Source: Vesta saturnalis (taxonomy: Eukaryota > Arthropoda > Insecta > Coleoptera > Lampyridae). Taken from it: a stretch of DNA of 64,000 nucleotides. The position numbers and the translations under genes were made by a program. Location: NCBI GenBank assembly GCA_036346205.1, contig JARFJB010000974.1:1-64000 (forward strand), given 5' to 3'. Shown piece by piece: positions 54,745 through 64,000 of this stretch (its first letter is position 1; each line of letters starts with the position of its first letter). Under the pieces are notes generated by a model. That model worked only from the letters and a program-made list of their open reading frames with translations, did no database searches and had not been told where the DNA came from.

Positions 54745-55755
54745 ATGAATTTTACTCAAAACGAATTAGTGGACATGGTGTTTGATTTGGGCGAGTATCA
54801 AAGGAATTGTCTTTTAGTTGTTCGTGTGTATAAAGAAAAATATCCTGAGCGACGTCCTCCAAGTACCCGTGCATTACAAAAATTATTGGTTCGATTTGAA
54901 GAAACGGAAAGGGTACACTACAAAGCAAATGTTCAAAGAAGAACAGTTAGAACAGAAGAAACTGAATTTATGGCAATGCAGAGCTTTTATCGGAAATCCA
55001 AACGTCAGCAGAAGCCAAATATTTAATGCCATTGGTACTATTAGTATTACTTCGGTAAGACGGGTACTAAAACATAATAAGTATCATCCATATCATCTAG
55101 AGTTACTTCAAAAATTAACTGTGGGTGATTTTAATGAAAGAAAAGTTTTTTGTCAATGGATGTTAAATAAGTTAAATGAGGACCCACGTTTTAAGTCCAT
55201 TATTTTATTTACTGATGAAGCTACCTTCCACAGCAACGGCCGAATAAACCGACGGAATTTTGATAATATAAATCCACATATTTGGATCATCAGCACGGAT
55301 GGACGGTAAACGTGTGGGGAGGAATTGTAAATAACTTTGTGATAGGTCGTTATTTCTTTGATCATCATTTGAATGGTAACCGATATTTGGAATTTCTAAA
55401 TAATGTGTTATCAGAATTACTCGAAAATGTTCCTAACAACATAAAACATATTATGTGGTATCAGCATGATGGTGCGCCTTGCCACTATGCTAGGAATGGG
55501 CAGAATTTTTAAATCTTCAATTTTCCAATCGCTGGCTCGGCCGAGGTAGTTCCCGTGTCATGGCCTACAAGATCGCCGGACCTAACCATGATGGACTTCT
55601 TTTTGTGGGGGTTTGTCAAAAATTTCGTATATGAAGAAGAGCTTACAACACAAGAAGTAATGAAAAACAGACTAAGAACCGCATTTGCTAACGTAACTCC
55701 ACAAATGCTATTAAATGTGCGTCAATCTCTACAGCAAAGGCCTGAAAAGTGTTAA
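54745..55755 (+). pseudogene. DD40-41D-group transposase, frameshifted
   Basis: Starts MNFTQNELVDMVFDLGEYQ at 54745, the first helix-turn-helix. It continues RPPSTRALQKLLVRFEETER. After a shift near 54980 it reads AFIGNPNVSRSQIFNAI and TSVRRVLKHNKYHPYHLELL (second helix-turn-helix), and IILFTDEATFHSNGRINR with the first Asp (about 55200-55253). After shifts near 55270, WTVNVWGGIVNNFVIGRYFF, then WYQHDGAPCHYARN (second Asp, about 55470), and RSPDLTMMDFFLWGFVKNFV (third Asp, about 55569-55628) follow. The final part (TPQMLLNVRQSLQQR) is intact up to 55755. A stop within the linker near 55510 and other shifts inactivate it. Its full N-terminus makes it a useful reference for the truncated 50014 copy. 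Confidence 0.85.
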
Positions 55756-56550
55756 ACGGACAGAATTTTTAGCACCTCTTGAATTAAAATGTTTGTTAAT
55801 GTTTATTTTATTTTTTGCTAATAGATTTAGCTTGTTAAATGAAATATGATTAACATAAAATTAAAATAATTTATTATTTTGCGTCCTTTTCCTTGTTTTT
55901 CTGTTACATGGCTACTGCGATATAGAAAAAAGAAAATAAAAAATAGAAAATCGCTAATTCTGTAAAAACGGCTAAAGATAGACCCATATGTGTATTAACA
56001 AAATCGAAAGAGAAAAAAATCCGCGTCTGTCTATCTAAAAAAATATATATCTTTCTATTTAAAAAAATCAAATTATCCATGATTCAATTTTTCGAAAATC
56101 AAAAATTTACGCGCAAAAAGTCTGTATTTCAAAAATTATTCTTTTCATAGGTTTTTATTGAGTTTTTCATGCTCTGTCTCACTTAAATTTATAAGCGTAA
56201 AGTAAAAACTAAATTTTTAACAGTATATGTGAGGACATGTTTCGCTTATGTAGTGAAGTCTATATAATTTTTCTAATTCTCTATCTGTGTGAGGGCATTA
56301 TATTAATTATACTCCTACATTCCTATCACTGTTAGGTCTTTACATCGTTGCCAATAATTATGAATCTCATTTGAATTATTTGAAGGTCAGAATTGGACGG
56401 AATAGCCATTTACCGAATTCTGTTTAGTAGTAGATTACAGTTTAGCAGAACTGACGACAGTTTATTATAATTTAGTGTCTGTATAATGTCAAGTCGGTCT
56501 AAATTAATATTAAAGATGGCTCGTGCAGGTAAAAGATGTTTAATATACCA

Positions 56551-56842
56551 ATTTTCACGAGTCAGAGCAGCTGCGTCATAACTAACTTTGTTTCATTACC
56601 ACCTTTAGAACCCGCCTGTTGTTCACGGGAGGATGCAGATATAACTGATTTAGGTTGGCAATTCTGTCCGGTGTTGTCAAGCATTTCTGACATTAAACAT
56701 TTGACATAACACATATTTTCAAAAAGACATACGTCAATTTTATTATTGTGATAAAATACACAATTTTTTTCACAATCTGACAACATCGGCTTCCTCTGAC
56801 AGTATTAATATTAGTGCCGCAACTGCTCTGACTCGTGAGAAT
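56551..56842. mobile_element. MITE-like element, 292 bp
   Basis: Terminal inverted repeats: ATTTTCACGAGTCAGAGCAG at 56551 and, inverted, the same with C for T (ATTCTCACGAGTCAGAGCAG) from 56842. They are about 25 bp long and end in (C/T)TGCG. The element has no coding capacity of its own; the 74-codon minus-strand frame inside has no motif. No target duplication was resolved. Confidence 0.75.
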
Positions 56843-56913
56843 GACTATACTAATAATATACTAAGATGCAGAAGTTTGGTCTACCATGGTTTATTTTATT
56901 CACTATTATAGTA

Positions 56914-57060
56914 ATTTTCACGAGCCAGAGCAGTTGCGCCACTAATATTAATACCGGCATAGGGCTCCGATGTTAGATTGTGAAAAATAATAGTTTGAAA
57001 ACTGTCAAATCTCAGCTTCAGGGGTTATGTTTATTTTATCACAATAATAAACATGTGTTA
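56914..57060. repeat. Partial second copy of the MITE, inverted
   Basis: ATTTTCACGAGCCAGAGCAG at 56914, then TTGCGCCACTAATATTAATA, CTCCGATGTTAGATTGTGAA and TTTTATCACAATAATAAA match the right part of the preceding element in reverse orientation. The copy fades after about 57060. Both together form an inverted repeat of over 100 bp per arm with a 70-bp spacer. Confidence 0.7.
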
Positions 57061-57715
57061 TAATATAATGTGTTCGTTTAAAAATATATGGTAATTAAAG
57101 TATAATCAATCACATTACATTTCTCAAAATTGCTCCTCTTAATACCTTGCGTAAGCAAAATTTATAATAAAGCATACAATTATGCCTGATTGAAAGTTTA
57201 TATGTAAACGAGTATCTTTTATGGATGACTCATTAGTGATTAGCTATACATAGTTTTTATCTAGTTTTTTTTTTTAATACAAGCTGTTTTCGTTATGGTT
57301 AGGAATTCGTCGTGTTTCTTAATCGTTCTTATATTGTTTATACACTAGAATGAAATTATTTTATTGTCTTTGAATTGGATCTTTCTATGTATCTGTCGGC
57401 ATTTAATAATAAATGATGTACAATAAATTCTTATTAGGTATTATAAGATTTAAATAAAACTTAATTTTCTTTTACATAGGGTATGCATAAAGAAACATGT
57501 TAACAAACCTAATTCAAAAATTAGTGGGAATTAATTGGAGTTCATTTTAACGAATTGAATGATAACTATAAAATATCAACGTCGCCAAAGTGTAACACAT
57601 TGTTTTATTCTTTGCTGCTACATTTAATTTTGCTATCTTTATCTATTTTTTTGTGCATATATGTAAACTCTGAATGGACCATTTTACACCTTTTTGTTAA
57701 GTACTACATACACAT

Positions 57716-58800
57716 TGTAAATATTAGTGTTTTAAAAGCCCTGGTGTAAATAATTTAATAATAAATAAATAGGTGTAAAAAATAACCAGGGATCCAAAAC
57801 ACTCAATAAAAGATAATGCCGTTGTCTCAGTAGGTAGATTAAATCAGGCCAGTTCGTGCTGTTTTTTGATTTGCTTAATTACCACGATTCCAGCTTAGTT
57901 ATTTACACTTAACATCAATATAGAAACTGCAATGTAACAATAATAAAAATTATCTCGGACGCCAAGGTATTTTTTGATTATGCTCGGAATAACTAAACCG
58001 ATGATACAATAAAAAATTCACCAAAATAAAAGATATACAAACTATGTTTATTAAATATTTACCTTTAGAATTATATAAAATATATCTTAAAAACTAGTTG
58101 TAATAGCCTTAAATTACTAAATTATTAGGATATAAATATCTGTTCGAAAATTTTGTACACAACTTTTTGATAACCTCTGGTATCTAAACGAATACGGAAA
58201 TGTAAACCAAAGGTGATGTAATCTTTGCACAAATATTCCGCAATATGTCGTAATAACAATGCTGTACGTTGTAAACCACACCAAAGTTGAATTTTACTTC
58301 TTACAAATTTATCTTCATGAAATTTGAATAATCCAGTGTTTATTGCATTCTCTCGAAAGTTCAAATAAAAAATGTGATGTAAATTCAGATCTGAATTACA
58401 TGCAAAATTGTAATCATAAGCATCGAAAATACCAAAAGTAATAAAAGTAAAAGTAAAAATACCATTAAATCAATGGCACTTTTCACAAAATTTAGGTGGA
58501 AATCCAAACATGGCTTCCTAATCAAAACAACGTTCGTCAAGTAATCTCAAAAGGACGCTTAAGATATCAGGTGATATAGCGGTGCGCGAAAAAATATGTG
58601 CAGAAAATTCATTCAAAGATATGGAAATATAAACCCCTAAGAAAATGCACTTAACTTACACCAAAATGCAAATTAAATTGCCTACCACATACTTATAATT
58701 TATTAATAATTAAAAACTTTTTTATTTACTAAATGAAACTAAATGAACGAAGAACGTAAATTACGGTATATTTTAATACAACTCAAAATGGGTTGTTACA
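57716..58800 (-). repeat. 3' LTR of deleted Gypsy element
   Basis: On the minus strand it starts TGTAACAACCC at 58800, next to the polypurine tract, and is taken to end in ATTTACA at 57716. It contains the expected AT-rich, non-coding sequence. A 79-codon minus frame (58125-58364) inside it looks protein-like in composition but has no recognised motif and is probably chance. Confidence 0.55.
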
Positions 58801-59246
58801 CCCCCCGTAAAATTTGGACTCGGAGATAACCAAAGCGGAGATTCCAAACACTAAGCTAATAAATGAATTTATTAGGATCTAAGGAAATAAAAAATGTTAA
58901 GCTAATTAAAATTCAAACAAAATGTAAACAGTAATGCCTAAAATCTAAATAAAATGCAAATAAAAATAAAAAGGGAAAAATCAGAATGCTAAATAAAAGA
59001 TTAAATAGAGCAAAATCCTATCCTAAGTGTACGAAGAAGTACAGAAAATGCGGTAATGTTGGTCAGGAAAGACCCTCGTAACACCATAAAAACTAATGAC
59101 GCGCTACCACCCGAACACGCCACTAGTCGAGAAGGACCCGAAACCTTAAATAAAGCAAAAAACTTTAAGCTGGTGGGGTTTGTGAAGCAAACCACCATCA
59201 GAGGAGCAAAATGAAAAAACCGGTAACAAAAATTGAAGCTGAGGTC

Positions 59247-59285
59247 CAATGCGCAGTGCTACTTTAGCAGTAGCACTGCGCATTG
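59247..59285. repeat. Perfect 16-bp inverted repeat with 7-nt loop
   Basis: CAATGCGCAGTGCTAC (59247-59262) and GTAGCACTGCGCATTG (59270-59285) pair without a mismatch around TTTAGCA. It marks the point where recognisable integrase stops in the Gypsy element, so it may be a deletion or repair junction. It could also be a transcribed hairpin. Confidence 0.85.
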
Positions 59286-59289
59286 ATAA

Positions 59290-60053
59290 ATCAAAGTAAA
59301 TTTACTAAACCAATCACAAATAACGAATAAAACTGTATTACCACTCTACGATCTTGGAAAAAGACCCAGTAAATCAATAGAAATACATTGAAAAGGATAA
59401 GAAACATTTTTCTTTTTACCCATAAAACCATAATGATTAAACTGTGAAGATTTGCTTTGGTTACAAACATTGCAATTTCTAATGTATTTGGAAATGTCTG
59501 AATTCATTTTTGGCCAATAATACAATTCCTTAATTTTTGAAAAAGTTTTAAAACACCAAAATGGGCTGATGTAGGATAATCATGAAATTTCTATAAAATA
59601 TTTTTCCTTAAAGATTTAGGAACAACTAATTTCCATTCCACTAAATTGGATTCGATGTTTAAATCATTTGAAATAAATTGTAAGGTTTATTATTTTCAAC
59701 TCTCCAATTAGGAAATAATTCAGAATTTTTAGAAACGTTGGTTAACATTTTCTTATACCACTTGTCTAAATCTACAGCAGAAAATTCTAAAGCACTAATT
59801 TCCAAAGGTGCTCTAGAAAGTGCATCAGGAACAACATTTAATTTACCTTTTTATGAATGACTTCGAAATCAAATTGCTGAAGTTTAACACTCCATCGGGC
59901 TAATCGACCTGAAGGATTTTTTAAATTATTAAGCCAAATCAGTGAATGATGATCAGTAATAACTTTAAAATGGGTACCTTCAATATAGGATCTAAACTTT
60001 TGAATTCCAAAAATAACCTCAAGTAAATTACGGTATACTTTAATATAACTCAA
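59290..60053 (-). pseudogene. Ty3/Gypsy pol fragment, RNase H to integrase
   Basis: On the minus strand: the RNase H end (GIQKFRSYIEGTHFKVITDH, then NPSGRLARWSVKLQQFDFEV) at 60010-59846; a connector with PDALSR-equivalent residues lost; the integrase HHCC zinc finger (HDYPTSAHFGVFKTF near 59575, then CNVCNQSKSSQ near 59465); and the start of the integrase core (PFQCISIDLLG, first catalytic Asp, near 59385). The core is then truncated before the second Asp. Integrase inserts the DNA copy, and its loss makes the element dead. The remaining 59290-58807 sequence is not recognised. Confidence 0.8.
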
Positions 60054-60377
60054 AATGGGTTGTTACAACATTATGGCAATGTCTTGTCCGTCCATCTGCC
60101 CGTACGTGGTTTTTAAGCAGATTTCGGTTTCCTTTAAAATATTCCTTAGAGCACATATTTGTTCTACGTACAGCATGGTATGGAAAAATATTATCGCGGG
60201 TGTGACTTAGAATAAGTAAAACAAAGACAGTACAATCAGTTCACGTGCTAAGTGAGATAGAATACACAACAAACTAAAAGCGCTGATACCATACATGGCT
60301 AGTATCAATGACACATTTAATCGTTGCTGTCAATGAGAATTGAAAATCAGTGTTTTTGCAAGTCCGACACGATACTC

Positions 60378-61182
60378 ATGTATTCCACTGAAGAAAAAAT
60401 ACAGATTATTAAGTAGCATTATTCAAGAAGCACTGCACAAGAAATAATGGGCATATTTGCTTTTTCCTTTGAAAACAGGCACATTCTATCAGAAAGTGCG
60501 ATTATGCGTACTGTTTGTAAATTTAAAAGATGTGGATGTTTAAGTAATTGTAGAAAATGCAGTAGCATTGTCCTGGTCGTAACTTAAACGAAGAGCGCGG
60601 ACTCCAATAAACTGTAGTGTGTAGTTTAGCAGAAACTAATTTCCCGTGCAATAGTCAAAAATTGCTGAAGAAATGAATATTGAACCAAGAACAGTTCGCA
60701 ATATCTTGAAAAGGAATAAATACCATTGCTATAAGTTGCAAACTACACAACAAATTTTTCCAGAAGATCATCAAGAGCGTATGGAATTTTGTGAAGATAT
60801 GATGCCTTACCGGACACAATACCCCCAAAAAGTTAATGAATGGGCACGAATTTTAGGCAATTCCATAATTGGTCCATTTTTTATCAACGGCATGCGGACA
60901 AACACTTAGGACAGATAGTTCCAGCTGTTCAACGCCTCAATATAGATTTTGATGACATTTGGTATCATGAAGATTACTGTCCCGCTTATACTGCAATAAG
61001 AGTTCAACAGTTTTTGCAAACTACGTTCCCTAACCGTATTATTTGTGGAAAAGTTACTATTAAATATCCTCCTCGCTCACCTGATATCGCGTCGAACGAC
61101 TTTTTTGTTTGGGGATACGTATCCCAGCAAATTTATGGCATAGGCATGAGCGTGCTAATAATATGGGCGAATTTCGTGTCAA
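60378..61182 (+). pseudogene. DD41D transposase, N-terminal and middle part
   Basis: Starts at ATG 60378 (MYSTEEKIQIIK, first helix-turn-helix), decays, then reads KIAEEMNIEPRTVRNILKRN (from about 60660; second helix-turn-helix, ATG at 60673) and MEFCEDM. The region of the first catalytic Asp (TDE) is missing: the frame passes straight to NEWARILGNSIIGPFF at 60835. YHEDYCPAY near 60963 keeps the second Asp; the usual HDGAPAH is degenerate. RSPDIASNDFFVWGYVSQQI (about 61074-61133) keeps the third, 41 residues later. The gene is cut at 61182 by the LINE and its C-terminus is at 63270-63407. Confidence 0.75.
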
Positions 61183-63269
61183 TTCAAATTTCAAATTCAA
61201 ACACGTTTATTAAATTATGGTTACAATGGTTGATAAATGGGAGTTAACAATTTCAATCGCCTGCTCAGGCGAGGTAGCCTCTTCAGCCGGTTGATTACAT
61301 AGTTTTAATTGATTTAATTACATTTCATTGGTTATAAGTCTATAACATGTTATCTTATTATCTAGGCAAAAAAAGAAAAAAAACATGTTAGTTGGTTACG
61401 TTACTTAAATGAGTAATATTTGATTCTTAATCTAGTGGATGTTGTGGGCGGGATTCGTGGGTTGGTGGGCGGTGTTTCCTTGGAAGCAGGGGGCTGGTCC
61501 CTCGGAGCACCAAAATGGATCAGGATATCGGAGGTCTGTACAGCTTCTTGCGGGTGTTATCTGCATGGGATAGAAAAGATTATTAGTATTGTTATGCGTT
61601 GTTTATTGAAATTTAGTGTTATTAAGTGATTTTGAAGTGTTGAGTAGCAAATGATTGTGTTAATATGTAAAGTTAATTATATTGATACGGTTAGCTATAC
61701 TTATCCCGACATCCCTACTCATCGCCGTTCCGGAGATATTTACACAAAAAGTGCAAACACCTCCTGACCATGTGTGAGGATTACTCGCCACAGGTCAGTC
61801 GCAGTTTGTGCCGAAACTAAGGCCGCTGCCACCCTTCGGATGACAGGTAGGACCTTCGCCATATCCAAACCTCCGAGGAGGCCAAGAACAGCGTCGAATC
61901 CTAAAGCGGGGGAAGCGGGCTTTTTCACGTCTGCGGCTTTCACCGCTTCAGCTACTTCAGCCATCTCGCTGCCGCTTGCCGTCGCTTTGGCGTAACTAAC
62001 GCCGGCTCGGACTAGAGAGGGTGCCGCTGCGGGCGGTGTCCTCTTCTGTCGCTGTTGAGGTGACTCTTTGGTCTTCTTCCGCTGCGGGAGACGTGACGGT
62101 GGAGCTTCTGTCTTCCTACGCTGAGGGAGACGCGGGTACCTCGGGCATCCCCTGAAGTTGGCCGGATGATCCCCACCACAGTTTACGCACCTTGCCCGGT
62201 CCGTACGGGGTTTGGTGCACTCATTGGAGTGGTGATGTCCTGCACACTTGACACAGCGTGCCGCCGCTCTACAGCAACGCTGTGCGTGACGGAATCCCTG
62301 GCACCGGTGACACTGCCCGATGCCTGGTCTCCGCCTCAAGTCTTCAGTGGAGACACGTAGGCGAGCCACGTACTCCACCAGCCGGATCTTCTTGAGGTCC
62401 TCTTCTGATGGTACCTGGACCAGCAGAAGCGGGATCGGTCTCCCTTGTTTCTTCATTCTAGAACAAGAGCTGATGTTAACGTCGTGATTTCGAAGCTCGG
62501 AGGTAACGTCAGCCTCGGAGATTTCTATAGGTATTCCCCGTACAACCACCTTGAACAAACGTTCCCTCTTTGCCTGATAGGTATGGTATGGTGTACCATG
62601 CCTATCCATATACCATTAGCCTGTCACGGTCCTTGGCAGTGGCAGGCTGTATCATATCCTCGGCGATTGCCTTCACACGTGTGAAGACGATCCTCGGTGG
62701 TCTAATTCTCGGAGAAAGCAACCCAGTTCTCCCTCTCGCGAAGGATTACTGGAGGAACCTCTCCTGGCAGCTGGAAGCTCTTCTGCGTCCGGTCGGTCCA
62801 TGGTGTCTGCTAGGGCCTCGAACGCGTTGATGACCGTAGTGGGCGTGGTCGGGCGGTCTCTAGACGATTTCTTCGGCTTCTTCTTCTGGAGCCGGAACCC
62901 GTCGGACGGTGGCGATTCTTCTGCAACGACGCTTATTGGAACTGCTAGAAGCGGTGTAGCAGCCATCTCTTCATCCAATTTCTTGGGCTTCTTTTCCTTC
63001 TTCTCGGTCTTCCTGAAAACATCTTCTTCGTTGAAGGACCAGGGCTCGTAAGGCACCTCCTCGATCTCGAAGAAGCCATCGGGTAACGGGACGGACGACT
63101 CATCGTGACGACTCCGAAGAGCGTACGGGTTCCTCTTCCGGGGCGGTGGCTCTCTACCTGTCATCGTGAAAACGACGCAGGTAGCAGAACGTACGCACGT
63201 AAAACTTTTAACAAAGTACGTTTACAATGTTAAACGCGATGCTCACTGATCTGCTTGCAGACAGCGAAT
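61183..63269 (-). mobile_element. Gag-only Jockey-type LINE
   Basis: The insert is defined on both sides by a 14-bp target duplication, GAATTTCGTGTCAA (61169-61182 and 63270-63283). On the minus strand it begins near 63269, has about 105 bp of leader, a Gag-like gene (63164-61740), then about 550 bp without coding sequence. It ends in a hairpin-like CTCGCCTGAGCAGGCGA (about 61271), AATAAACG and a short TTTGAA-repeat tail (TTTGAATTTGAAATTTGAA). No endonuclease or reverse transcriptase is present, although both ends and the target duplication are intact. It is either an internally deleted copy or a non-autonomous ORF1-only LINE. Confidence 0.85.
61740..63164 (-). pseudogene. Jockey-type LINE ORF1 (Gag) with zinc knuckles
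   Basis: Starts at ATG 63164 (MTGREPPPRKRNPYALRSRH). The N-terminal half is charged, with Lys-rich KKEKKPKK and Pro/Thr-rich stretches, and stays open to about 62673. Two frameshifts between 62700 and 62609 follow. The second part (62609-61740) has YHTYQAKRERLFKVVVRGIP, the PRE_C2HC domain opening, then PLLLVQVPSEEDLKKI, and three zinc knuckles: CHRCQGFRHAQRC, CVKCAGHHHSNEC, CVNCGGDHPANFRGC. These bind nucleic acid. The C-terminus is Pro/Lys-rich, then contains hydrophobic Ala/Val helices and ends FALFV. Knuckles and domain are fully preserved. The base composition is much richer in G+C than the neighbours. Confidence 0.9.
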
Positions 63270-63407
63270 GAATTTCGTGTCAAAATTACAGACTCTTTAA
63301 ACAGCATCACCCAAGAAATGTTAGAAAACACCCGAACTGAATTTTATCACAGATTGGGTTACTGCCTTGTGCAAGGTGGAGGTCTTTTCGAAAATCTTAT
63401 AAAGTAG
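63270..63407 (+). pseudogene. DD41D transposase, C-terminal part
   Basis: NEFRVKITDSLNSITQEMLE continues the transposase frame after the LINE, ending with GYCLVQGGGLFENLIK and a TAG at 63405-63407. GGxFExL at the end is shared with the other copies in the window (GGNLFEHLL at 50804-50830). The first 14 bases repeat the end of the upstream part, as a target duplication. Confidence 0.8.
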
Positions 63408-63860
63408 AGTTTTCAAAAAAGTGTATTCTGTTTATTTTTGAAAATAGTTGGATTTTCAGTAAGAATTATAATGCTACAGTTTAATCTTGTTCTTGTTTGT
63501 AGCTTTCGTAAGTTTCTTCTTGGTTCTTCTTACGAGTAGTAATCGAACCATGTCATAAATTCGCAGTTACAATAAACTTCGATGTTTGAGGTATTATCAT
63601 TTAATGTTTAAGTGTAAAGTATTTACTTGAATAGTTTCAAAGAACACGCGACTTTTCAACATCATCTTAATTGGTTTGGTTTCGTTAGGAATGTTGAACC
63701 TAGATTGAAAGAGACTTAAGTAGTTCATGTTTTGTGCCTACATACAGATATGTACAAGTGGCAACATCGTTAAAGTTATGTCTCTCTCACACTCATATAA
63801 TACTTATTGGGTTTCTTTCTAGCTTATTATAAGTCAGACCCTCAATAATGTTTTTCCATA

Positions 63861-64000
63861 CCTGTATATACTCATCCACTAATTTAAATTTTTCTTCACA
63901 TTCTTCTCGGTAACTTCTTTTTAAAGATCTATTAATGCTTTTAGAATAAAATCTTAAATAGCAATGTTCTTGAAATGTTTTTAAAAGTGTCTTAGTTAAA
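63861..64000. other. Window end, nothing recognised
   Basis: AT-rich sequence beyond the TA duplication of the DD41D element. No supported feature. Confidence 0.4.

Larger units (their letters stand above)
53645..56180 (+). mobile_element. Tc1/mariner (DD40-41D group) element with ~350-430 bp inverted repeats
   Basis: Left inverted repeat about 53645-54079, right about 55832-56180. They share GATTTTCGAAAAATTGAATC, AGATAGACAGACGCGGATTT, TTCGATTTTGTTAATACACA, GCAGTAGCCATGTAACAGAA and an inner ATTCCATTTAACAA end. The left repeat is longer because it holds a second copy of a ~90-bp GGCGATTTTCTATTTTTTAT/ACGCGGATTTTTTT block. The transposase is inside at 54745-55755. A palindromic block at 54148-54220 sits between the left TIR and the gene. 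Confidence 0.85.
57716..60067 (-). mobile_element. Internally deleted Ty3/Gypsy element
   Basis: Minus-strand element with ACAT duplications at 57712-57715 and 60068-60071. The right end, on the minus strand, is TGTAACAACCCATTTTGAGT (from 60067), an LTR start kept for only about 44 bp. It passes straight into RNase H. The same LTR start recurs at 58800, directly preceded by the polypurine tract GGGGGG (plus-strand CCCCCC at 58801-58806), as required for a 3' LTR. That LTR (57716-58800) would be about 1.1 kb and ends TTTACA. Most of the 5' LTR, gag, protease and reverse transcriptase are gone. The far LTR end rests on TG/CA and the 4-bp duplication only. Confidence 0.65.
60181..63858 (+). mobile_element. 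DD41D Tc1/mariner element split by a LINE
   Basis: TIRs of about 35 bp: TGGAAAAATATTATCGCGGG then TGTGACTTAGAATAAG at 60181, and inverted at 63820-63858 (TGGAAAAACATTATTGAGGG then TCTGACTTATAATAAG). Both are flanked by TA (60179-60180, 63859-63860). Without the 2.1 kb LINE and its duplication the element is about 1.6 kb, a normal length. The TIRs are short, unlike the long TIRs of its three relatives at 49620-56180. Confidence 0.88.

Noticed and set aside
58125..58364. A 79-codon minus-strand frame with protein-like composition inside the Gypsy LTR.
   Set aside because: No motif was recognised, and its position within an LTR makes chance more likely.
61774..62830. Plus-strand frames of 64-86 codons.
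   Set aside because: Antisense to the GC-rich Gag gene of the LINE.

Overview
This is an AT-rich eukaryotic nuclear window, most likely from an insect. The evidence is piggyBac, Tc1/mariner DD40-41D, pogo, RTE-like and Jockey-type LINEs, Gypsy and Penelope-like elements of arthropod type, GT-AG introns and no bacterial gene organisation. A beetle or similar large-genome insect is a guess. I found no convincing host protein gene. Nearly all recognisable coding sequence is decayed transposable element, and the only gene that looks functional is one tRNA on the minus strand (17023-17095).

Layout. 1-7620: a 7.0 kb foldback element (179-7210), with ~3 kb inverted arms, terminal tandem arrays and a Z-DNA-prone core, sits inside a Ty3/Gypsy pol gene. 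8970-9800: a decayed DD40-41D-like transposase. 9850-13770: a tandem cluster of LINE 3' ends, one split by a nearly full-length RTE-like LINE. 15470-16230: diverged tandem repeats. 17000-17570: a tRNA gene with a decayed inverted copy and a fragment. 18550-20640: an inverted repeat family around a 160-bp palindrome carrying a hammerhead-ribozyme-like core. 21780-23500: a Jockey-type gag remnant. 23640-24200: Penelope-like reverse transcriptase, minus strand. 24690-25800 and 25909-27846: two piggyBacs, the second with TTAA, TIRs and subterminal repeats intact. 27890-30990: an unclassified (possibly Sola-like) DNA transposon. 31214-33632: a pogo/Tigger element with TIRs and TA duplication.

35335-42195: a second foldback-like structure made of inverted tandem arrays, split by a minus-strand LINE (37664-42028) that is itself split by a candidate solo LTR (38208-40146, 4-bp duplication). 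45630-48475: an IS630/Tc1-like element with a spliced transposase gene. 49620-51417, 51790-53506 and 53645-56180: three DD40-41D elements with long TIRs. 56551-57060: a MITE and an inverted partial copy. 57716-60067: a deleted Gypsy element, minus strand. 60181-63858: a fourth DD41D element with TIRs, interrupted by a gag-only Jockey-type LINE (61183-63269) with a 14-bp target duplication.

The window is therefore a nest of insertions whose order can be read: Gypsy then foldback; tandem array then LINE then LTR; DD41D then gag-only LINE. All boundaries, identities and frames were read by eye. Family names rest on recognised motifs, not on database searches.
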